Shown here: positions 17,739-25,640 of the stretch, in pieces
How positions within the stretch are numbered: position 1 is the stretch's first letter
Layout of the letters: each line of letters opens with the position of its first letter
DNA from: Planctomycetota bacterium
GTDB taxonomy: Bacteria; Planctomycetota; PLA2; JAEUHO01
Assembly (NCBI GenBank): GCA_029259775.1
Contig: JAJDEN010000015.1
Span: 186,001 to 250,000 of the forward strand
Direction: 5' to 3'
Length of the DNA: 64,000 bases
Translations under genes and position numbers: made by a program
Notes under the pieces: model-generated
Told to the model about the DNA's origin: nothing
Databases searched by the model: none
The model's input: only the letters and a program-made list of their open reading frames with translations

Positions 17739-18240
17739 AGGCCCTCGGCTTGATGCCGATCCAGCACTCGAAGATCGAGTCGGGGCTCTCCATGCTCCAG
17801 CGCTCGTCGTACAGCTCGACGTCGCCCAGACCGTTGCCCTCGTAGTCCGAGGCCGGCAGCCACGTGCTGTAGATGGATTTCAACGTGTCGCCGAACGTGA
17901 ACATCGAGCCGCGGTGCTCGAAGACCGCGTAGAGCGCCTCGGCCGTCGTGACCTCGACCATGCCCTCGGGGCGCGGGGCACCCTCGGCGGCCTCGGCCCC
18001 GCAGAGGTACTCGAGCTCATCGTCGCGCGAGCGCGTCGCCGGGTCGGCGAACCACGTGTAGCCGAAGAGCCGCGTGGCGTCCTTCTGCTGGATCTCGCCC
18101 GCGCGCGCGTGCAGCTGGCCCCAGAGAGGTCCGATGACCGGTCCGGCGTTGGAGTCAGGCGAGAGGCCGGAGATGAACCTCGTCTGGAGCCCGATCAGGC
18201 GCATGGCAGGCTTTGTCTCGATGCGTACCGGTTCGATCAT
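17737..18240 (-). CDS. GyrI-like / AraC effector-binding-domain protein
   Basis: 167 residues from the ATG at 18240. The whole protein matches the GyrI-like small-molecule-binding (SHS2) domain. MIEPVRIETKPAMRLIGLQTRF is replaced in related proteins by the same strand-loop pattern; the later segments EGMVEVTTAEALYAVFEHRG and WLPASDYE...DVELYDERW are the typical AraC_E_bind signature with the acidic pocket residues. There is no helix-turn-helix, so it is a stand-alone ligand-binding or hydrolase-type member rather than a regulator with DNA-binding domain. It follows the helical-repeat gene by 11 nt, which suggests an operon of two. Confidence 0.8.
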   Translation of the reverse strand: MIEPVRIETKPAMRLIGLQTRFISGLSPDSNAGPVIGPLWGQLHARAGEIQQKDATRLFGYTWFADPATRSRDDELEYLCGAEAAEGAPRPEGMVEVTTAEALYAVFEHRGSMFTFGDTLKSIYSTWLPASDYEGNGLGDVELYDERWSMESPDSIFECWIGIKPRA

Positions 18241-18251
18241 CGGGTCTCTCC

Positions 18252-19139
18252 TCAGCGCGCCTTGGCGAGCTCGTCCTGGAACCACGCCGTGAGTCCTTCG
18301 CCTTCGAAGTCGGCAGCCAACGCCTCGGCCTTCGCGATCGAGGCGGCCTGTTCGTCCGCCTCTCCGGCGTCGCGGCACGCTGTGGCGCGCGCGAGGTGGA
18401 GGAAGGCCTCGTCGACGGGTTGCTCGCCGTCGCCGTTGGCGATGACAGCGAGCCCCAGCTCGGCGTGGCGCTTGGCCTCCGCGTAGGCACCCAGGCTGTG
18501 ATGGACGCCTGTCAGCAGGTAGTGGCCGCGTTCGACGTTCACCCATGTGCCGGCACGGCCCCAGAAATCGAACGCGTTGTCGGCCGCTTCGACCATCAGC
18601 GCGTCTTGGGCCGCGGTGCGTTGTTCGAGCTGCATCAGTTCCGAAGCGAAACTGTTGGACGCGACCGCCGCACCGCGCTCGGCGGCGTGCCCCGACGCCA
18701 ACGTGCTCGCGCTCGCGATCTGCGCGCGGTAGAGGGCGGCGGCGTTGTCCCAGTCGCCGCCGTGCATGAGGCCCTGGGCGACGAGCAGTCCGATGCGCAC
18801 GCCAATGGCAGGGTCCTCGCCGGCCTTGCTCTGAGCCGCGATCGCGCCCTCATCGTCGCCGGAAAGCCGCCGGGCCACCGCGAGGTAGATGAGAGGCGGG
18901 GTACCTGCCTCATCGCCCAGCTGCTTCACCACGGCCTCGCACAGCTTGGCAGAGCGTTCGCGCTCGCCCAGGTGGTCGCCGATGGCGTGGAGGGCCAGAT
19001 GCAGGAACCGCGAAGCCCCTTCGCCGTCCGTCACGAGGCCGGCGTGGGCCTCCAGCTGATCCGCCACCTCAGCGGTGTGGCTGTCGTGCCGGGCCCAGCC
19101 CTGCTGCAGGAGTTCGTCGAGCGTCGTCGGCGTCGTCAT
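18252..19139 (-). CDS. helical-repeat (TPR-like) protein, unknown function
   Basis: 295 residues from the ATG at 19139; an ATG at 19166 would add nine. No signal peptide, so probably cytoplasmic. Repeated helical pairs rich in Ala, Leu and Glu (for example LIYLAVARRLSGDDEGAI, GDWDNAAALYRAQI and YAEAKRHAELGLAVIANGD) resemble TPR or soluble helical scaffold proteins. No catalytic residues stand out. It precedes the GyrI-like gene closely and is transcribed away from nothing obvious; glyA follows on the same strand upstream by 59 nt. Confidence 0.65.
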   Translation of the reverse strand: MTTPTTLDELLQQGWARHDSHTAEVADQLEAHAGLVTDGEGASRFLHLALHAIGDHLGERERSAKLCEAVVKQLGDEAGTPPLIYLAVARRLSGDDEGAIAAQSKAGEDPAIGVRIGLLVAQGLMHGGDWDNAAALYRAQIASASTLASGHAAERGAAVASNSFASELMQLEQRTAAQDALMVEAADNAFDFWGRAGTWVNVERGHYLLTGVHHSLGAYAEAKRHAELGLAVIANGDGEQPVDEAFLHLARATACRDAGEADEQAASIAKAEALAADFEGEGLTAWFQDELAKAR

Positions 19140-19198
19140 GCGCGACACGGTACGGACCGGGCCCATCGGGGTCCACCCCAGTTCGGAGGATGGGGCGG

Positions 19199-20476
19199 CT
19201 ACCCGAGGTCCGTCACCGCGAAGCCGTACTTCACTTCGGGGAACCGATCGCGGAGCGCCTGGACCTCGGGGCGTACGTCACGGCCCGCCGTCACGGCGGC
19301 GTGCATCAGGTCGGCGACCACGTCCATCTCGTCGGGGCCGAGGCCGAAGCGGGTCAGCTCCTGGACGCCCAGCCGGACGCCGCGGGGGTTGAAGGCGTTC
19401 TTGCCGGGCTCGCCGGGCAGCAGGTTCATGTTGCAGATGATGTCCTGCGAACAGAGACGAGCGCTGACGTCCTTGCCGCCGCCGAAGGGCGCGACATCGA
19501 CGGCTACCTGGTGGCTCGCGGAGTAGCCGCGGTCGGCCATCGAGACGACGAACCCGCGCTTGGCCAGGCTCGCGCCCAGCGCCCGCGCATTCGCGATGGT
19601 GGCCTTGGCGTATTCGCGGCCGAACGTCTCGACCTCGAGTGCGGAGACGAGCAGGGCGGGCAGGCTGAAGAGGTGGTGGTTCGACGACGAGCCGGGAAAG
19701 ACACCCTTGTCGAGCGTCTTGTTGAAGGCTTCGTCACCGCCATCGCTGAGCATCACCCCCCGCTGGGGGCCGAAGAAGGTCTTGTGCGTGCTGCCGTTCA
19801 GGACGTCCGCGCCCTCGTGCAGCGGATCCTGGAACTCGCCGGCGGCAATCAGGCCGAGGACGTGCGCGCCGTCGTAGAGCATCCGCGTGCCGTTCTCGCG
19901 GCAGACCTCGGAGAGCTCCGCGACCGGCTCCGGGAAGAGGAACAGGCTGCGGCCGAGCACGACGACCGCGGGCTTCTCCTTGGCGATGAGGTCGCGCGCG
20001 ACGTCGACGTCGATCGTGTAGCCGTCGTCCTGCATGGGCCAGGCGTGGATGTTCTTCGTGCGCTTGCCCAGGCTGCCGATGCGGGCGTGCGAGATGTGTC
20101 CTCCGCCGGCGACGGTGTGCGCGATGGCCGGGGCGCCCTGGGGGACGATGCGCGAGAACACGGCCTCGTTGGCCACGGTGCCCGAGATCGGACGCACGTC
20201 GGACCAGCTGGCCTTGAAGATGCGGCACATCGCCTCGGCGGTGAGCGTCTCGATCTCATCGACGTACCGCGTGCCCTCGTAGTACCGGCCGCCCGGATGT
20301 CCTTCTGCGTAGCGGTGCAGGAGGTCCGAGTCGAGGACGCTGCGGGCCGCGGGGGAGAGGACGTTCTCGGAGGCGATGAGGTTGATGGTGTGGCTGCGCC
20401 ACGCATCGTTCGCCCTCACCGTCTCGCGGACGCGACGGAGGATCTGGGAGGGGATGGCCTTCGTGTCGACGCTCAT
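19199..20476 (-). CDS. glyA: serine hydroxymethyltransferase, archaeal-like type
   Basis: 425 residues from the ATG at 20476. It is a PLP enzyme of the serine/glycine one-carbon exchange. The N-terminal NLIASENVLSPAA, RYAEGHPGGRYYEG, AGGGHISHA and the PLP-lysine block GSTHKTFFGPQRG (Lys232) are clear. The pattern DVRPISGTVANEAVF and THKTFFGPQRG departs from the usual bacterial form (VQPHSGSQAN, TTTHKTLRGPRGG) and looks more like archaeal enzymes, which can use tetrahydromethanopterin; this is my reading by eye. Some planctomycetes carry methanopterin-linked C1 enzymes, so cofactor use is open. No one-carbon genes lie beside it. Confidence 0.88.
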   Translation of the reverse strand: MSVDTKAIPSQILRRVRETVRANDAWRSHTINLIASENVLSPAARSVLDSDLLHRYAEGHPGGRYYEGTRYVDEIETLTAEAMCRIFKASWSDVRPISGTVANEAVFSRIVPQGAPAIAHTVAGGGHISHARIGSLGKRTKNIHAWPMQDDGYTIDVDVARDLIAKEKPAVVVLGRSLFLFPEPVAELSEVCRENGTRMLYDGAHVLGLIAAGEFQDPLHEGADVLNGSTHKTFFGPQRGVMLSDGGDEAFNKTLDKGVFPGSSSNHHLFSLPALLVSALEVETFGREYAKATIANARALGASLAKRGFVVSMADRGYSASHQVAVDVAPFGGGKDVSARLCSQDIICNMNLLPGEPGKNAFNPRGVRLGVQELTRFGLGPDEMDVVADLMHAAVTAGRDVRPEVQALRDRFPEVKYGFAVTDLG

Positions 20477-20556
20477 CAGCGGAGTGTAGCGAGCGGGGCC
20501 CGCGGCCCAAAACGCAACCGGGCCCGCCGCGCAATCGACCGCCGCTAGGGGGGCGC

Positions 20557-20595
20557 AAAAATGACGACGGGGCCCGCCTTGCGGCGAGCCCCGTC
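20557..20595 (-). terminator. intrinsic terminator of the DUF11-like gene
   Basis: On the minus strand GACGGGGC pairs with GCCCCGTC, one mismatch follows, then a 4-bp inner stem closes a 4-nt loop (20566-20595). ATTTTT follows directly. It lies 54 nt after the stop codon at 20649 and is the clearest rho-independent terminator in the window. Confidence 0.85.
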
Positions 20596-20648
20596 GAAGA
20601 TCGGAAGCGACCCTCCCCTCCGAAGAGGCAGGAGAGCCCAACGCTCGA

Positions 20649-21479
20649 TCAGCGAGCTTGCTTGAGCGTCGTGGACTCGGTCTCCGTCGCGAGCTCCTGC
20701 GAGCCCTGTGTGGTGACGACCGAGGCGCGAGTCTGCGTGAGGTTGCGCGGCGGAACCGAGACGCACTCCACGGTCAGCTCGAAGTTCTGCTTCTGGTTCG
20801 GGCGAAGCACGAAGCTCGACGACTCGGCCGAGCGGCCGCTGCCGCTGATCGTTGCGCCACGGTCACCCGTGCCGGAGACGAACTTGAGCGACTCGGGCAG
20901 CGTCCAGACGACCTTGAGGTCCGGCGTGAGGGCCGTACCGACGTCGTTCTCGACGCTCAGGATGTAGATGAACTTCTCACCCACCTCGAAGATGCCCTTG
21001 GGCTTGCGGTTGATGTCGACATCGATCATCTCGAGCTGGATGGCCGGGAGGCCCTTGATCAGCACGCCGCAGTAGCAGCCGGCCGCGGCCCAGCCACGCT
21101 CTTCGCGGGCCGAAGCGCTGACGCGACGCTCGCCGACGGCGTCGGAGACGAACTTGCGCTTGATCTGGCGGGTCTCGTTCGGCTCGAGGCGAGCGATCTT
21201 GATCTGCAGATCCTCACTGCCGACCTGGCTGACGCCCTCGTGGCCGCGCAGGGCCAGGGTGACGTTGGCCAAGGCGAGATCACCGGTGTTACGGACCGTG
21301 GCCGTGACCTCGAAAGGGTCACCAACGAGGACGGTCTTGCCGGGCGTGACAACACACACGACCTCCATGTCGAGGCGGTGACAGCCGTTGTCCTCCTCCT
21401 CACCGACGACGGCGGGGGCAAAGACGAGGCCGATCAGCGCGAACACGGCGGTCGCGAGAACGATACGGGTACGAAGCAT
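20649..21479 (-). CDS. secreted DUF11-like beta-sandwich protein
   Basis: 276 residues from the ATG at 21479. A signal peptide (RIVLATAVFALIGLVFAPAVVG) ends near residue 26. The body has two Ig-like repeats of the DUF11/OmcB type: GKTVLVGDPFEVTATVRNTGDLALANVTL (first 29 residues of the first repeat, key features Gly-Asp-Pro and Asn-Thr-Gly) and a second around FEVGEKFIYILSVENDVGT. Two Cys pairs (CYC and CHR...C) suggest disulfides. Such proteins coat or bind envelope surfaces in planctomycetes. Transcription ends at a strong terminator; its start lies in a divergent region with a 9-bp inverted repeat about 20 nt upstream of the ATG. Confidence 0.8.
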   Translation of the reverse strand: MLRTRIVLATAVFALIGLVFAPAVVGEEEDNGCHRLDMEVVCVVTPGKTVLVGDPFEVTATVRNTGDLALANVTLALRGHEGVSQVGSEDLQIKIARLEPNETRQIKRKFVSDAVGERRVSASAREERGWAAAGCYCGVLIKGLPAIQLEMIDVDINRKPKGIFEVGEKFIYILSVENDVGTALTPDLKVVWTLPESLKFVSGTGDRGATISGSGRSAESSSFVLRPNQKQNFELTVECVSVPPRNLTQTRASVVTTQGSQELATETESTTLKQAR

Positions 21480-21498
21480 GCAACTCCTCCAACGTGAA

Positions 21499-21538
21499 CG
21501 CATCACGTCTACCGTGGCCCTGCCAACGGCGTGATGCG
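21499..21538. promoter_or_regulatory. inverted repeat in a divergent intergenic region
   Basis: CGCATCACG (21499-21507) and CGTGATGCG (21530-21538) are perfect 9-bp arms with a 22-nt spacer. The site lies between the divergently transcribed DUF11-like gene and the binding-protein/metzincin fusion, 20 nt from the former's ATG. It could be an operator or a 5'-leader hairpin; which one cannot be told. Confidence 0.45.
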
Positions 21539-21624
21539 CCTGACTCTCCGCTGGGGATCCTACCGAATACGGCCCACCATCGTGAGGCTTGACGGAGCCC
21601 CGGAGGCGGGAGAGGGTGCGTTTC

Positions 21625-23502
21625 ATGTGCAAGGGCCCCCGATCTCCGGTGCGAACGGTCACGATCGTGGCACTGCTGGGTGCCTTGGCGTGCTTTTCGA
21701 GGCCTCTGGAGGGTGCTCCGGCCAAACCCGTCATCCTGGCCGTCCTGGGGCACGCCGGGGATGCCGGCAGGCTCGCGGGAGCTCACCTGGGGGCCTCCCT
21801 GGCGGCCGCAGCGGCCGGAAGGACGGGTCCGCTGGAAGGCGGGGTGCTGATCGAGGTGTTCGACGACGAGGGCACCAAGGCCGGATTCAAGAAGGCCCTG
21901 AAGAAGCTGCGCGCCAGGCGACCCGTCGGCGTGCTGGGCCTTCCGACGGGAGATCTGGCGCCCCTGTACTGGAAGGCGGCGGGTTCCGTGAAGCTGCCGT
22001 GGCTGACCCTGACCGGCCTGGGCCCCGACCGCGTGCGCAGTCCGGACCATGTGCTGCACGTCGGTCCGACGCCCGCCGGGCAAGGCATCGCCGCTGCCGA
22101 TGCCATGATCGCGCCTCTGGCGGCGCGACGCGTTGCCATCGTCCACGAGGCGACGCCTTACGGCCGCACGCTGGCCGCCTCCTTCCATCGCAACCTCTCA
22201 GCCCGCGTGCGGATGGCGGGTATCCAGGACTGGCAGGCGGAGGACGGCGCCGCCGCGCTTCGCACCCTGAAGGCCTATGAGGCAGAGTGGCTCTACGTCG
22301 CGTTGAACGGCGGGCTGCTGCACGCCTTCACGAAGGCGCTGGCCGCCTCCGACTGGCGACCCAGGCTCCTGTTCGCGGACGGTGCGCGTGACGCGAGCCT
22401 GCTCGCAGCGCACCCCCAGCTGCTCGAGGGCGCCGTGTTCCTCGGCGCGCCTGATCCGGAACGCTTCGGCCGGCTGGGCGAAGCGGTGATCGATGGAGCC
22501 GAGCGCGCCGGCAAGCCGCTCGAAGCCGTGACGCCGCGGGCCTACGAAGCGTCGCGGCGCTTGCTTGCGGCCGTGGTCGCCGCCGGCAGCACGAAGCTCA
22601 AGGCCGTCTGGACGACCTTCAATGCGACCGAGGCGGTTCCGGGCGTGATGGGCAAGCTCGCGTTCGAACCCTTCGGTGGCGTGCGCCTCTTCCAGCACGG
22701 CATCTGGCGCGTCACGAAGGGATCCTACGAAGAGTGGCCCGACGGCCTGCTGCCGACGCCGGGCTGCGGGCCGCCGATCGGCTTCGGCTTGCCGCCGACC
22801 GCGACCCTCGGCGCCAAGGGCAAGTACGGCGTCATGACGTGGGGCGGGCCGGACAAGCGCACCATCGAGCAGGACCTCTTCGAGGTCGGCCTTGGCACCA
22901 AGGGCAAGCACGCGGACCTCGACGAGATCATCCGCCGGGAGATCCTCGGCCGCGCCATCCGCATTGCGAACCGGCTCTTTCGCCGGGAGGCCGACGGCAC
23001 GGCGATCCCCGGCTGGTCCTTCGGCCTGGCGCTGAGCACGAAGCCGCTTCCCGAGGACATCAAGACGTCGCGCCAGTGGCTGGCGGTCTGCGCGGGGGAT
23101 CACCCCGGCGCGGGCGGCCAGGCGTTCGGCACATGGGTCGCGGTCTACACGACGTTCCTCAAGCGCACGATGTACGCGGCCCGCAAGCTCGACCCGCCGA
23201 TCTCGAACAAGGACCGCAAGATCCTCGACGGCACCTACCGCTGGGGCACCGACCGGGCGCTGAACTTCCGCGCGGACAAGATCCGCTGCTTGATGGATGG
23301 CTTCGCCAGCGCCATGGGGTTGACGCTCAGCCACGAGTTCGGTCACCTCTGCGGCTGCGGCCACGACACCGAACACCCGACCTCGATCATGAATGTCGTC
23401 GCGGGCGCGGGTGCGACGTGGGAGAGCGCTGTCTGGATTTCCCGGCACGAACGTCACGTGGGCCAGAGCTTGGGCATCGAACCCGTGCCGAAGGAGCGTT
23501 AG
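21625..23502 (+). CDS. exported fusion of a type 1 periplasmic-binding domain and a metzincin-type zinc protease
   Basis: 625 residues from the ATG at 21625, which follows GGGAGAGG; a TTG at 21589 is also in frame. A hydrophobic export segment (VTIVALLGALACF) leads. Residues ~35-365 resemble branched-chain amino-acid type ligand-binding proteins (KPVILAVLGHAGDAGRLAGA, VFDDEGTKAGFKKAL, LPWLTLTGLG, RVAIVHEATPYGRTLA). The C-terminal part ends in HEFGHLCGCGHD (570-581), an exact HExxHxxGxxHD metzincin site, with SIMN (from 587) as the Met-turn. I know no described family with this pairing. Six nt separate it from the toroid gene downstream. Confidence 0.75.
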   Translation: MCKGPRSPVRTVTIVALLGALACFSRPLEGAPAKPVILAVLGHAGDAGRLAGAHLGASLAAAAAGRTGPLEGGVLIEVFDDEGTKAGFKKALKKLRARRPVGVLGLPTGDLAPLYWKAAGSVKLPWLTLTGLGPDRVRSPDHVLHVGPTPAGQGIAAADAMIAPLAARRVAIVHEATPYGRTLAASFHRNLSARVRMAGIQDWQAEDGAAALRTLKAYEAEWLYVALNGGLLHAFTKALAASDWRPRLLFADGARDASLLAAHPQLLEGAVFLGAPDPERFGRLGEAVIDGAERAGKPLEAVTPRAYEASRRLLAAVVAAGSTKLKAVWTTFNATEAVPGVMGKLAFEPFGGVRLFQHGIWRVTKGSYEEWPDGLLPTPGCGPPIGFGLPPTATLGAKGKYGVMTWGGPDKRTIEQDLFEVGLGTKGKHADLDEIIRREILGRAIRIANRLFRREADGTAIPGWSFGLALSTKPLPEDIKTSRQWLAVCAGDHPGAGGQAFGTWVAVYTTFLKRTMYAARKLDPPISNKDRKILDGTYRWGTDRALNFRADKIRCLMDGFASAMGLTLSHEFGHLCGCGHDTEHPTSIMNVVAGAGATWESAVWISRHERHVGQSLGIEPVPKER

Positions 23503-23508
23503 GAAGGC

Positions 23509-24906
23509 ATGCGCCCGCTTGCGTTCCTCGCCGCGTTCCTCTCCGCTCCGTGCCTCGTGGCGGGGCTGACGGCCACCGCCGACGAGATTCGCCTGAAGGA
23601 CGGCGAGATCCTCCACGGTCAAGTGCAGCGGCCACCGGAGGGCGAGGACATCGGTGCCCTGTGGGTCCAGCAGGGCGGCAAGCGGCGGGAGCTGCGAGAG
23701 CGGCGTGTGGCCGAGGTGATCGAGGGTGTCGACGCGCCGCCGCGGCGCCCGCACCCGCCCGCAGGATCGTGGCGGACCGGAGAGCATGCGCCCTACGCGG
23801 CCGCGGTCCGCTGGGGCCTCGCCCGTCGCAAGGCGCGCAGCGCAGGCGGCGCGACGACGGCGACCGAGGCCGCGGTGAAGCGCGCGCTCGACTGGCTCGC
23901 CGCCCACCAGGACGAGGACGGCAAGCTCGACGCCGACGGGTTCATGCGCCACGACCTGAAGGGCAAGAAGACCGACGGCGCCGGCGGAGGGCATCACGGC
24001 GAGCGGCGGCCGTGCGGCTACGACGGCGTTACGACGGCCGTCGCGCTGATGGCGTGGTCGGCGTCGGGCAGCACGCCGGTGTCCGGGCCCTACAAGAACA
24101 ACGTGGAGCGCGCGCTGCGCTACTGCCGCAGCGTGATCGAAGCTGGCCCCGGCGGCGCGTACGGCATGTGGAACCATGGCTTCTGCACGCAGGCGGTCGT
24201 CGATGCCTACATGCTTCGGCCTGACCCTGACCTGGTACCGGTCATCGAGCGCGCCGTGAAGGGGATCCTCGCGCTGCAGCGGGACGACGGCGGTTGGAGC
24301 TACTACATGGCCATCGGCGACGTGCCCACCACGGGCGTGGCGGGGACGGCGCTCGCTCTCGCGGCGCGCGCCGGCTTTGCCGTGCCGGCTCCCGCCGCTG
24401 CCGCGCTGCTGAAGTACCTGGATGCCCGCGTCGATGCGGGCACGGGCCGCAGCGAGTACCACGACGGCGCCGAGCGCAAGGGCTACACGCCCACGCGCGC
24501 CAACGCAGCCACGGGCCTGACGCTGCGCGCGTTGCTAGGCCGCCTCTCGAAGGCAGCCCACGTGGGCAAGCAGGTCGGCGCGATCCAGCAGAAGCCCGTC
24601 TGGAAGATCACGTTCAAGGAGGTGAAGTCGAAGGACGGTCGCGTGGTGCGCGCCCAGATCGGCAACCTCTATCCCTACCAGTGGTACTATACGACGATGG
24701 CGCTCTTCGAGCGCGGCGGCGGCACGTGGTCCACGTGGTTTGGCGGACTCAAGAAGGCGTTGCTCCAGGGGCAACGCAAGGACGGCTCCTTCGCCGGCTC
24801 GTGGGATCCGCTGGGCAACTACAGCACCAGCGCGGGTCGCGTGTTCATCACGGGCCTGTGCACGCTGATGCTGCAGACGCCCTACCGGTATGCTCGGGCG
24901 CGATGA
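23509..24906 (+). CDS. secreted prenyltransferase/squalene-cyclase-like toroid protein
   Basis: 465 residues with a signal peptide (MRPLAFLAAFLSAPCLVAGLT, cleavage ~24). Residues ~120-460 carry repeated helix pairs with the QxxDGGW-type turns of the terpene-cyclase/prenyltransferase alpha-alpha toroid: LAAHQDEDGKLD, LALQRDDGGWSYY, KALLQGQRKDGSFAG. The DxDD or DxxDD acid signatures of true cyclases are not evident, so it may be a structural or carbohydrate-binding relative, as with many such planctomycete proteins. A small N-terminal segment (DEIRLKDGEILHGQV) is a beta-rich DUF-type strand pair. It lies between the metzincin fusion (6 nt) and a methyltransferase (ATGA overlap). Confidence 0.75.
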   Translation: MRPLAFLAAFLSAPCLVAGLTATADEIRLKDGEILHGQVQRPPEGEDIGALWVQQGGKRRELRERRVAEVIEGVDAPPRRPHPPAGSWRTGEHAPYAAAVRWGLARRKARSAGGATTATEAAVKRALDWLAAHQDEDGKLDADGFMRHDLKGKKTDGAGGGHHGERRPCGYDGVTTAVALMAWSASGSTPVSGPYKNNVERALRYCRSVIEAGPGGAYGMWNHGFCTQAVVDAYMLRPDPDLVPVIERAVKGILALQRDDGGWSYYMAIGDVPTTGVAGTALALAARAGFAVPAPAAAALLKYLDARVDAGTGRSEYHDGAERKGYTPTRANAATGLTLRALLGRLSKAAHVGKQVGAIQQKPVWKITFKEVKSKDGRVVRAQIGNLYPYQWYYTTMALFERGGGTWSTWFGGLKKALLQGQRKDGSFAGSWDPLGNYSTSAGRVFITGLCTLMLQTPYRYARAR

Positions 24907-25526
24907 TGGACACGGGCAAGACGAACGACGGCATGACGTGCGGCGGAGGCTGGGAGGATCGCTACCAGGCCGGCGACGCACCTTGGGATCTCGGCGCGGC
25001 GCCGCCGCATCTGCAGGCGCTCGTGGACGGCCTGGATGCCGCCGCGCTGCAGGTCTTCATCCCCGGCGCGGGCCGTGGACATGACGCCGTGCCGTGGGCG
25101 CGCGCCGGCCACGAGGTCACGGCGCTCGACATCGCGCCGACGGCGATCGCGGAGGGGCAGGCGATCTTGGCGGCGCAGGGCGTCGATATCACATGGGTGG
25201 TCGGCGACCTGTTCGACCTGCCTGAGGCGTTCGAGGGTGCGTTCGATGTCGTGTGGGAGCAGACGTGTTTCTGTGCGATCCATCCGGACCAACGACCGGC
25301 CTACGCCGAGGCTGTTGCGAACGTGCTGCGGCCTGGCGGTGTGCTGCACGGCGTCCTGTGGCAGCACGGCAAGGACGGCGGTCCGCCGTGGAATCTCACG
25401 CCGGACATCGCGCGTGACATCTTCGGGGGCCTCTTCGAGATCGAGTCGCTCGAGCCGATCCCCGATTGGGGCGAGGCGCGCTGGAACGAGTTTGGCCTTC
25501 GCGCGCGCAAGCGCGTCGGAGTCTGA
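24903..25526 (+). CDS. TPMT-family SAM-dependent methyltransferase
   Basis: 207 residues. The N-terminal WEDRYQAGDAPWDLGAAPPHL and the SAM-binding FIPGAGRGHDAVPWARAGHEVTALDIAP match the thiopurine/thiol methyltransferase-like family, which in plants and bacteria methylates halides, thiols or tellurite. Asp in the ALDIAP motif and QTCFCAIHPDQR further downstream are typical family marks. It begins in the stop codon of the toroid gene (ATGA overlap), with a second ATG immediately after. No substrate can be inferred from neighbours. Confidence 0.85.
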   Translation: MMDTGKTNDGMTCGGGWEDRYQAGDAPWDLGAAPPHLQALVDGLDAAALQVFIPGAGRGHDAVPWARAGHEVTALDIAPTAIAEGQAILAAQGVDITWVVGDLFDLPEAFEGAFDVVWEQTCFCAIHPDQRPAYAEAVANVLRPGGVLHGVLWQHGKDGGPPWNLTPDIARDIFGGLFEIESLEPIPDWGEARWNEFGLRARKRVGV

Positions 25527-25640
25527 GGTCGTGAAGAGCGTGCCGTGCGGCCGCGCAGCGCACCTTCCGGTGGCGACCACGCCACGCTCGGCACGCCGTG
25601 CGCCCGCGACGCCATCGCGCGCTGGAGCTCGGTCCAGGGC

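Noticed and set aside
17443-17845. Short ORFs between the esterase-fold gene and the GyrI-like gene
   Set aside because: They translate hairpin repeats and antisense of the GyrI-like gene; no ribosome-binding site or similarity.
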